In this document: piece after piece, positions 15,639-20,865 of the stretch | How positions within the stretch are numbered: the first letter of the stretch is position 1 | How the letters are laid out: each line of letters opens with the position of its first letter | Assembly (NCBI RefSeq): GCF_002455975.1 | Contig: NZ_DKLM01000053.1 | Coordinates: 2,300 to 23,164 of the forward strand | Length of the DNA: 20,865 nt | Origin: Clostridium sp. UBA6640 | GTDB taxonomy: Bacteria > Bacillota > Clostridia > Clostridiales > Clostridiaceae | Direction of reading: 5' to 3' | Notes under the pieces: generated by a model | Seen by the model: the letters and a program-made list of their open reading frames with translations, nothing else | What the model was told of the DNA's origin: nothing | Databases searched by the model: none | Position numbers and translations under genes: made by a program

Positions 15639-15668
15639 TTGAGTTTGTCCTTTAAATGGTGTTATAAT
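15639..15668 (+). promoter_or_regulatory. Sigma-A type promoter of the NlpC/P60 gene
   Basis: TTGAGT (15639-15644), an 18-base spacer and TATAAT (15663-15668), 30 bp before the start codon. Confidence 0.6.
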
Positions 15669-15698
15669 TAAAAGGAAATTTTACTGGGAGGGATTGAT

Positions 15699-16853
15699 GT
15701 GAATAAAAAAATCGTAGCAATTGCAATGGCAATGGCAATAGTGACTTCGAATATAGGTGTAATAGCTTATGCTAATCCATATGAAAGTGATTATAATGAA
15801 AAAAATAATGAATATGAAAGTGCTCAAGAAAAAGTAGACGAAATAAATGCAAAAATTCAAAAATTAGACAATGAAATATCAAACTTAATTGTTGAAATAG
15901 ACGAAACGAATGGTAAGATAGCTAAAACTGAAGATGAAATAGACAATACTAAAGAAAATGTGAAACAAACAGAAGATAACATGGTTGAAGAGGAAGAATT
16001 GTTCAATCAAAGAATGAGAGCTATGTATATGAATGGAATGGATAGTTATATAGAAGTTATCCTAAATTCAGAAGGCGTTTCAGATTTAGTTTCAAGAGTT
16101 GAAAATGTTAAAGAATTAATAAACTATGATAAAGAGCTTATGACTGAATTAACAAGTAAAAAAGTTACATTAGAAAAGCAAAAATCAGAACTAGAAGATA
16201 AAAAAGCTGAATTAGTAGCTCTTAAAGAAGGAATTGACAATAAAAGAAAAGATTTACAAGTTATGAAAGAAGGCCATAATAAAGAGTTTAAAGAAGCTAG
16301 AGCAAAAAGAGATGAGTTACAAGCAAAAGTAAATGAATTAGAAAAACTTAAAGAAAGTTATGTAGAAACACCATCAAGAGGCGGGTCAGATGATAGCTAT
16401 AGTTCAAATGACTCAAACTCAGGAAATGGTGATTACACTAATTCAGATACTTCAGATAATCAATCAGTTAATCCACCAGTTAATCCGCCATCAAGTAGTG
16501 CTAGTGGACAAGCTATTGTGGATTATGCTTATAATTTTTTAGGTATCGCCTATGTTTGGGGTGGAAATGATCCATCAGGATTTGACTGTTCTGGATTAAC
16601 TCAATATGTGTATGCAAAGTTTGGCATAGATATTACAAGAACTACTTACACACAAATTGGACAAGGTTCATATGTGTCAAGAGACCAATTAGTTCCTGGT
16701 GACCTAGTATTCTTTGGATATGGAAGCCCTGATCACGTTGGTATCTATGTTGGAGGAAATCAGTACTTACATGCTCCAGAATCAGGCGATGTAGTTAAAG
16801 TATCTCCAATGACTAGAAGTGACTATATGACTGCGAGAAGAATAGTTTACTAA
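15699..16853 (+). CDS. Secreted coiled-coil NlpC/P60 peptidoglycan endopeptidase
   Basis: The product has 384 residues. A signal peptide (1-25, cleavage after AYA) leads into a long coiled coil (about 30-220), a Ser/Asn/Pro linker (about 225-268) and an NlpC/P60 domain (269-384). The catalytic residues are C297 in FDCSGL, H346 in PDHVGIYVG and H358 in YLHAPESG. Such enzymes cut D-glutamyl-meso-diaminopimelate bonds in peptide stems during wall growth and cell separation. The coiled coil is like that of PcsB/CwlO-type proteins, which are switched on by FtsEX; the same control is an inference here. The start is GTG, with GGGAGGG six bases upstream; the overlapping ATG meets a stop at once. It has its own promoter and terminator. 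Confidence 0.95.
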   Translation: MNKKIVAIAMAMAIVTSNIGVIAYANPYESDYNEKNNEYESAQEKVDEINAKIQKLDNEISNLIVEIDETNGKIAKTEDEIDNTKENVKQTEDNMVEEEELFNQRMRAMYMNGMDSYIEVILNSEGVSDLVSRVENVKELINYDKELMTELTSKKVTLEKQKSELEDKKAELVALKEGIDNKRKDLQVMKEGHNKEFKEARAKRDELQAKVNELEKLKESYVETPSRGGSDDSYSSNDSNSGNGDYTNSDTSDNQSVNPPVNPPSSSASGQAIVDYAYNFLGIAYVWGGNDPSGFDCSGLTQYVYAKFGIDITRTTYTQIGQGSYVSRDQLVPGDLVFFGYGSPDHVGIYVGGNQYLHAPESGDVVKVSPMTRSDYMTARRIVY

Positions 16854-16908
16854 TAGACAATAGAGATAAAGGTTTTATATTAAATATCGAAAATAATTTT
16901 TGTATATA

Positions 16909-16939
16909 TAGACTATTGATTTTCAATGGTCTATTTTTT
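16909..16939 (+). terminator. Intrinsic terminator, NlpC/P60 gene
   Basis: TAGACTATTGA (16909-16919) and TCAATGGTCTA (16923-16933), with one G-T pair, then a run of six T. The rest of the gap up to the abrB terminator shows nothing. Confidence 0.85.
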
Positions 16940-17147
16940 ATAGGATTACTTATTTTAATTCTATCATTATAAAGCTTAAAGAAAGTTAAAAAAGGATTAC
17001 AAAAATTAATTTAAAATGAAAATATGTAATGTATTATAAAAAAACATAACCATGTAGCATTTAAATGGGCATAATAAGCTGTAATTCCGATTTTACAGGT
17101 TAATATATAGAAAATGATGTATGGATTTTAAAACCTTTTAAAACATA

Positions 17148-17176
17148 ATAAAAACGCTAGCAAATTTATGCTAGCG
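17148..17176 (-). terminator. Intrinsic terminator of abrB
   Basis: CGCTAGCA (17155-17162) and TGCTAGCG (17169-17176) form a perfect stem with a 6-base loop. On the minus strand it runs into TTTTTATTATG. Confidence 0.88.
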
Positions 17177-17195
17177 CATTTTATTATAAAAGTGA

Positions 17196-17438
17196 TTATT
17201 CAGCTTTTAATGATTCTAAACAGTTTTTACAAACGTTTTTAGATTTGTAGTTTATAACATCTCTAGCATCTCCACAGAAAATGCAAGCAGGTTCGTATTT
17301 TTTTAATATTATTTGCTCACCATCTACATATATTTCTAGAGCGTCCTTTTCACCTATATTTAATGTTCTTCTTAGCTCTACTGGGATAACGATCCTTCCA
17401 AGTTCATCTACTCTTCTTACAACACCAGTTGATTTCAT
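17196..17438 (-). CDS. abrB: AbrB-family transition-state regulator with C-terminal zinc motif
   Basis: The product has 80 residues from the ATG at 17438, which has GGAGG eight bases upstream. A longer open frame to 17477 has no such site. MKSTGVVRRVDELGRIVIP is the swapped-hairpin DNA-binding domain of AbrB-type regulators, which hold back stationary-phase and sporulation genes. The C-terminal part has C52/C55 (CIFC) and C70/C73 (CKNC), a zinc-ribbon-like pair common in clostridial versions and not found in B. subtilis AbrB. A perfect Spo0A box (17470-17476) lies just upstream, consistent with repression by Spo0A at the start of sporulation. Its place after rsmI agrees with Bacillus, though it is inverted and the NlpC gene intervenes. 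Confidence 0.93.
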   Translation of the reverse strand: MKSTGVVRRVDELGRIVIPVELRRTLNIGEKDALEIYVDGEQIILKKYEPACIFCGDARDVINYKSKNVCKNCLESLKAE

Positions 17439-17469
17439 AATGTATTTCCTCCTAACGCAAAAAAGTTTT

Positions 17470-17476
17470 TTCGACA
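17470..17476 (-). promoter_or_regulatory. Spo0A box at the abrB promoter
   Basis: TTCGACA on the plus strand is TGTCGAA on the minus strand, a perfect 0A box inside TTTTGTCGAAAAAA. It is 15 bases past a TATAAT (17491-17496, minus strand), so it should overlap the early transcribed region of abrB, the usual position for repression. Confidence 0.75.
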
Positions 17477-17767
17477 AAATATTATTTAATATTATATATT
17501 CTTAGGTATTTAGCATAATTTCTTATAACCTATACTCTTATAAAGTTACAAAATTTCTACTAAATTCCATCTATAGTTAATATACTACCATATTATACAA
17601 TTGTCAATATTATTTTTGATTTAAAATACAAAAATTTACACCAATGATAAACGTTGAAATCAAGCGATTCATTGATAAATAAGGCGGTTGTACTTAAAAA
17701 TTTAACAATTATATTAATAAAATATTTTAAGAAATAAATGTAACAATATGGTTATAGCATTAAACAA

Positions 17768-17774
17768 TGTCGAA
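17768..17774 (+). promoter_or_regulatory. Spo0A box TGTCGAA
   Basis: Perfect 7-mer core, 326 bp left of the DnaA-box cluster and remote from any start codon. Confidence 0.5.
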
Positions 17775-18093
17775 TATTACAAGAAAACCTTATATATTAT
17801 GGTTAAAAAAGTAATTTACATATATAATAATATATATTTTTTCGAACTAAATACTTCACAGAACAATTTAAGATATTATATGTTCTTTTACTAAAATCAA
17901 AATACATAGCTAGTTTTATTTATTTCCAAAAATTTTCATATTTATTTTTCAAATATTAGAGTGCATGTATTTATATACTTAAAAAAATTAAGAATATAAT
18001 ATCATTTAAGCGAATTTCCATAAATTACATAATACTTAATAAAAGTATACAAAAGGACACTAGATACAATAAAATGACGGATTTAATTCAATT

Positions 18094-18289
18094 ATTTCCA
18101 CAAAAATATAACAAGTTATACACAGGCTAATTGTTGATAATGTGGATAATTATATGTAAATATTCACAGTTATAAACAATAATATTGAAGAGTGGCATGA
18201 ATAAAGGGAAAGTTATGCACAGATTTTGTGAATAACTTATAATAAAATGTGTATAACTTGTTGTGGATATCATTAAATGATGTTGATAA
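18094..18289. promoter_or_regulatory. Cluster of DnaA-box-like 9-mers
   Basis: Against TTATCCACA there is one perfect box (18141-18149, minus). Seven differ by one base: 18116-18124 (+, TTATACACA), 18132-18140 (-), 18213-18221 (+, TTATGCACA), 18227-18235 (-, TTATTCACA), 18248-18256 (-, TTATACACA), 18262-18270 (-, ATATCCACA) and 18281-18289 (-). Three differ by two: 18094-18102, 18160-18168 and 18170-18178 (all +). Eleven in 196 bp is far above chance even in this base composition. The site may be part of an origin, a DnaA-titrating locus, or a DnaA-controlled promoter for the next gene. dnaA is not in the window. Confidence 0.7.
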
Positions 18290-18337
18290 CTAAAAGATTG
18301 CAATATTTTATTTCCTGATTTGCAATTAATATAATAT

Positions 18338-18344
18338 TGTCGAA
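18338..18344 (+). promoter_or_regulatory. Spo0A box TGTCGAA
   Basis: Perfect core, 49 bp right of the DnaA-box cluster and 164 bp before the DUF1836 start. It could act on either. Confidence 0.5.
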
Positions 18345-18507
18345 ATTAATAATAAAAAACAGCTTTCAAGGGACGAATAATATGTGTTTTATGGTTAAAA
18401 ATAATTTGTAATAAGTTTATATATAACATATAATATGAATACGGAGAAAATATTAAAAATTTTTAAAATTAATGTAGTAATAAATAAATTGAATCTGAGG
18501 TGAGCAT

Positions 18508-19158
18508 ATGGAGAATAATTCGAATCAAGAAAATAATAATGTGAAAAAAGGCTTTAGCCCTGAGGCTCTATCTAATATATTAGGCAGAATATCTGTTATG
18601 GCAAAGGAGATTGCCGAAAAAAGTGTAATCTCTTATGAAGACCTACCACAATATGATTTATTTTTATCACAAGTAAAGGATTACTTAAATGATAGATTTG
18701 ATGATGATAACTTTACTAATAATATACTTCAAAACTATATAAAAAGTGAAGTAATATCTAAGCCAGAAGATGGGAAAAAAAGAGGTTATACAAAAATTCA
18801 CTTAATACAATTAGTTTTGTTAAGTTATATGAGGCCTATACTTACTACAGAAGAAATAAGAAAAGTATTTAAACTAGCATTCAATGAAATAAATGATAGA
18901 GAAGATGATATCTTATCATGGGAAGATACTTATAAAGTTTTTTCAAAGATGCAAGAGGATAGTTTTAATGCACTTTTCATAGATGAAGGATTTAATGATA
19001 AAGAAAAATTAAGTGATTACTTTAAAAATCATGATTTTAAAGAAGAAGAACATGAAAGAATTCTTGTGTTTTTGGTTGTAATGACATTAGTAGCTCAAGC
19101 TAGCTCAATTAAAAAGCTTGTAAGAAGAATTGTTAGCGAATATACTGATGAAAATTAG
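18508..19158 (+). CDS. DUF1836-family protein
   Basis: The product has 216 residues and is soluble, acidic and mostly helical. It resembles the DUF1836 family of Firmicutes. The segment GYTKIHLIQLVLLSYMRPI (about 91-109), followed by LTTEEIRKVFK, is typical and suggests a winged-helix or HTH-like DNA-binding fold. GAGGTG precedes the ATG by about seven bases. The first 15 residues are Asn-rich and probably disordered. It stands alone after the long DnaA-box region, so it may be controlled by it; nothing more about its function is known. Confidence 0.8.
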   Translation: MENNSNQENNNVKKGFSPEALSNILGRISVMAKEIAEKSVISYEDLPQYDLFLSQVKDYLNDRFDDDNFTNNILQNYIKSEVISKPEDGKKRGYTKIHLIQLVLLSYMRPILTTEEIRKVFKLAFNEINDREDDILSWEDTYKVFSKMQEDSFNALFIDEGFNDKEKLSDYFKNHDFKEEEHERILVFLVVMTLVAQASSIKKLVRRIVSEYTDEN

Positions 19159-19256
19159 AAATCACAATATTACCTAATAGTATGGATAAAATATTAGCAT
19201 ATACCGCAAAATAATTATAGATTTAAGAAATTATTTTTGGTATAGGAGCTGAATAT

Positions 19257-20159
19257 ATGAAACAATTACGTATAATTGATATTAAGGATAAGCAATTTTC
19301 CCAAAAGTTTATCATGCTTGTCATGATTAAAAAGAAGTTTTATGATTCTGAAGGAAGAGTAATGCATTATGTGGGAGATAATAGTGGAGATTTAAAGGTA
19401 TTTATACCAGAAGGTACTAAATATAATATAGGCGATGTTATAAAAATAGAGGCAGTTTCAGATGGCAAATTTAAAATAAATAAATCTGAAAAAATAGAAA
19501 ATTTTAGAATGGAAGATTTTCTCCCTACTGTTAAAAGATCTATAGAAGATATAATGAATGAGCTTAAATCTATATCCGATGAAGAATTTAAAGATAATGA
19601 AGTAAAAGCATTAAATGATTATTTCTTTAATAATATAGAATTTTTAGATAAATTTAGAAGAGCAATTGCAGGATTAAGTCAACATCATGGATATTTAGGT
19701 GGACTTGCTGAGCATACTCTAAATGTTACCTATTTGACTAGGGTTTTTGCATATAGATATAATTGCAAACATAAAGAAATTGCTATTTTAGCTGCAAAGC
19801 TTCATGATATAGGTAAAATATATGAATATAATTATGATGGGCCATTTTCTATGAGTATGAGGGGAGAAATGGAGGGGCATATAGTAATAGGTATAAATAT
19901 GATAGAAGATGCATTTAAAGATCAACCAGAACTCTATACAGAAGAGTTCAAACATAGAATAAAGGGATGTGTGGTTCAACATCATGGTAAGGTTGAATAT
20001 GGCTCTCCTAAGGCACCTAATACTGAAGAGGCTTTTATAGTCCATTATGCTGATTATGTGGATGCTACAATGAATAAGGTAGAACAAATTAAGGATATAA
20101 CTAAGTCAGGAACGTGGTCCGAATATGACAGGAGAATTGGTACAAAATTATTTGTATGA
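19257..20159 (+). CDS. yhaM: YhaM-type 3'-5' exoribonuclease (OB fold plus HD domain)
   Basis: The product has 300 residues, slightly shorter than B. subtilis YhaM (about 314). The N-terminal third is an OB-like nucleic-acid-binding domain (about 1-85). Next is an HD domain with the metal ligands in AEHTLNV, LHDIGK and GHIVIG, then CVVQHHGKVEYGSPKAP, which is strongly typical of YhaM. HADYVDA-type conservation is seen as HYADYVDATMN. The enzyme trims single-stranded RNA, and DNA in vitro, with Mn2+. The ribosome binding site is AGGAGC. The gene is 98 bp after the DUF1836 gene and ends in a strong terminator. Confidence 0.93.
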   Translation: MKQLRIIDIKDKQFSQKFIMLVMIKKKFYDSEGRVMHYVGDNSGDLKVFIPEGTKYNIGDVIKIEAVSDGKFKINKSEKIENFRMEDFLPTVKRSIEDIMNELKSISDEEFKDNEVKALNDYFFNNIEFLDKFRRAIAGLSQHHGYLGGLAEHTLNVTYLTRVFAYRYNCKHKEIAILAAKLHDIGKIYEYNYDGPFSMSMRGEMEGHIVIGINMIEDAFKDQPELYTEEFKHRIKGCVVQHHGKVEYGSPKAPNTEEAFIVHYADYVDATMNKVEQIKDITKSGTWSEYDRRIGTKLFV

Positions 20160-20163
20160 AAAT

Positions 20164-20192
20164 AAAAAAGCTATGAATTTTCATAGCTTTTT
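20164..20192 (+). terminator. Intrinsic terminator, yhaM
   Basis: An A run, then GCTATGAA (20170-20177) and TTCATAGC (20180-20187) with a 2-base gap, then five T. The A and T runs extend the stem. Confidence 0.9.
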
Positions 20193-20197
20193 CAGTT

Positions 20198-20356
20198 AGG
20201 CATCTGAAAGAAAATAATAAACCAAAGATGTTAGCATATTTTATATCAGACAAGGCGTCAGGTTCTGCTCATAGTGATGCTATGGGCAGGTTCTGACAAC
20301 GTAGTATGATGGAAAATAGGATAACATACTGGTCTATTATTTTTTTGAAGATGCCT
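20198..20356. repeat. 159-bp imperfect palindromic element (MITE-like)
   Basis: The ends AGGCATCT (20198) and AGATGCCT (to 20356) are perfect reverse complements. The palindrome continues across almost the whole length: AATAATAAACCA on the left answers TGGTCTATTATT on the right, ATGTTAGCATATTTTATATCA answers TGATGGAAAATAGGATAACAT, and the centre CTCATAG-TGATG-CTATGGG forms the tip. Transcribed, it would fold into one long hairpin. It has no coding capacity. A worn half-copy lies at 13721-13778, so it is a dispersed family. Direct target repeats were not identified. Confidence 0.8.
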
Positions 20357-20391
20357 TATTTTTATATAACGGGTGTTAAATAATTTTTTGT

Positions 20392-20418
20392 AAAAAACTA
20401 TGATATTAACACAGTTTT
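20392..20418 (-). terminator. Intrinsic terminator of the HesB-like gene
   Basis: AAAACTATG (20394-20402) and CACAGTTTT (20410-20418) form a 9-bp stem with one G-T pair. On the minus strand it ends in a six-base T run, starting just after the TAA stop. Confidence 0.8.
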
Positions 20419-20419
20419 A

Positions 20420-20716
20420 TTAACAAGTACTTGGTGCAACCATACTTGATACTACTTTAAAAGTTTCTCCAAAAATTGTTTTTGAATAGAATACTTTACA
20501 GTTTTCAAATATCTCTGCTTCCTCATTATCTACAACAAATTTTATTCCCTCAATTGTTTCTGTTATATCGTTTTGCTTCTGCTCATCCAGAACAGCTCCT
20601 AAAGTTGGGCCACCTCAACCAAAGCCTTTGATCATCAACCTGAAAGCACCTTTATCACTTTTTTCAAGCTTATTTAAAAGAGCATTTTTTGTTTTTTCGT
20701 CAAATGATATTTTCAT
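20420..20716 (-). CDS. HesB-like selenoprotein with in-frame TGA as selenocysteine
   Basis: Reading the minus strand from the ATG at 20716 gives a 98-residue protein with one internal TGA (20615-20617) as codon 34 and a TAA at 20420-20422. The start has GGAGG nine bases upstream. Before the TGA: MKISFDEKTKNALLNKLEK and GAFRLMIKGFG. After it: GGPTLGAVLDE, GIKFVVDNEEAEIF, VFYSKTIFGETFKVV and a final STC. Both parts resemble the small HesB/IscA-like family, whose motif GFGCGGP has cysteine where the TGA stands. HesB-like selenoproteins with Sec at this cysteine are a known class in bacteria. A SECIS-like hairpin follows the TGA. The codon use and frame are intact on both sides, which argues against a pseudogene. 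Likely role: iron-sulphur or redox chemistry, untested. Other cysteines are C73 and C98. SelA, SelB, SelC and SelD genes are not in the window. Confidence 0.85.
20579..20595 (-). promoter_or_regulatory. Bacterial SECIS-like hairpin
   Basis: On the minus strand, CTGTTC-TGGAT-GAGCAG gives a 6-bp stem (one G-U pair) with a five-base apical loop whose second base is G. The loop starts 26 bases after the TGA, inside the distance range accepted for bacterial SECIS elements, and the element lies in the coding sequence as in fdhF. Confidence 0.7.
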
Positions 20717-20865
20717 TAAAATTTTCCTCCTTTATTTTAAGTAGTTGGTTATAATATTAGTGTACCAAAAACTTATGATATAAATCATTTAGTTAATGGT
20801 AATGTTTAGCTATATATCAAATTTAGATTATTAATAAAAATATTTAGTATACTTGTATAACTTAT

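Larger units (their letters stand above)
17439..18507. other. Long gene-free region of about 1.07 kb, origin-like
   Basis: No convincing gene was found in any frame. The first half (17480-18090) is extremely AT-rich. Three perfect Spo0A boxes TGTCGAA are present: 17470-17476 (-), 17768-17774 (+) and 18338-18344 (+). A dense run of DnaA-box-like 9-mers occupies 18094-18289. The last 160 bases lead to the DUF1836 gene and should hold its promoter. Confidence 0.6.

Noticed and set aside
17439..17477. N-terminal extension of AbrB (MSKKLFCVRRKYI)
   Set aside because: The extension would be translated from the Spo0A-box region and has no ribosome binding site; the ATG at 17438 has GGAGG and matches the family start.
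17439..18507. Calling the region the replication origin oriC
   Set aside because: dnaA and dnaN are not present, and skew cannot be judged from this window. It is reported only as a DnaA-box cluster.
20615..20617. Reading the TGA as a simple nonsense mutation in a HesB pseudogene
   Set aside because: The frame is clean on both sides, the start and terminator are intact, the TGA falls exactly on the conserved cysteine and a SECIS-like hairpin follows. It remains possible if the genome lacks the Sec machinery.
1..20865. tRNA or rRNA genes, CRISPR arrays, insertion sequences with transposase
   Set aside because: None was found on reading both strands for T-loop sequences, regular repeats or transposase-like proteins.

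Overview
The window looks like chromosomal DNA of a low-GC, spore-forming anaerobe of the Clostridium type. The base composition is very AT-rich and the Shine-Dalgarno sequences are strong (GGAGG). There is a CsfB/Gin-type sporulation factor, a Spo0A box beside abrB, and a gene order that matches the csfB...tmk-yaaQ-...-holB-yaaT-...-yabB-...-yabC-abrB block known near the origin of Bacillus subtilis. No rRNA, tRNA, CRISPR array or transposase gene was seen.

Layout. (1) 1-1985: poorly characterised genes, namely a small lipoprotein and a small membrane protein on the minus strand and a two-helix membrane protein on the plus strand. (2) 2004-3149 (-): an M20 peptidase-like protein that has lost most of its metal-binding residues. 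(3) 3390-8349 (+): a housekeeping block of csfB, an Orn/Lys/Arg decarboxylase, tmk, the cyclic-di-AMP receptor yaaQ/darA, holB, ricT (yaaT) and a degenerate HMA-fold protein, closed by a terminator. (4) 8388-13208: genes not found in the Bacillus block, namely an NCS2 purine permease, a YkuS-like protein, a double-LysM protein, a PIN-domain protein and an lrgAB/cidAB pair. (5) 13209-13909: a non-coding stretch with a candidate structured RNA and a worn copy of a repeat. (6) 13910-17438: trmN6, rsmI, a coiled-coil NlpC/P60 cell-wall hydrolase, and abrB on the opposite strand. (7) 17439-18507: about 1.07 kb without a gene, holding a dense cluster of DnaA-box-like 9-mers and three perfect Spo0A boxes. 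(8) 18508-20192: a DUF1836 protein and a YhaM-type HD exoribonuclease. (9) 20198-20716: a 159-bp imperfect palindromic element, then a minus-strand HesB-like gene.

The most notable item is the last gene. Its reading frame is interrupted by a single TGA exactly where the conserved cysteine of the GFGCGGP-type motif would stand. A 6-bp hairpin with loop UGGAU follows at the distance expected for a bacterial SECIS element. The gene is best read as a 98-residue HesB-like selenoprotein that ordinary ORF calling would miss or split. Second is the DnaA-box/Spo0A-box region at 17470-18344, which looks like an origin or a DnaA-titration site although dnaA is not in view. Other observations worth a check are the M20 pseudoenzyme, a perfect 12-bp inverted repeat that can mask the ribosome binding site of the PIN gene, the candidate RNA at 13469-13622, and the palindromic repeat family with two copies in the window.
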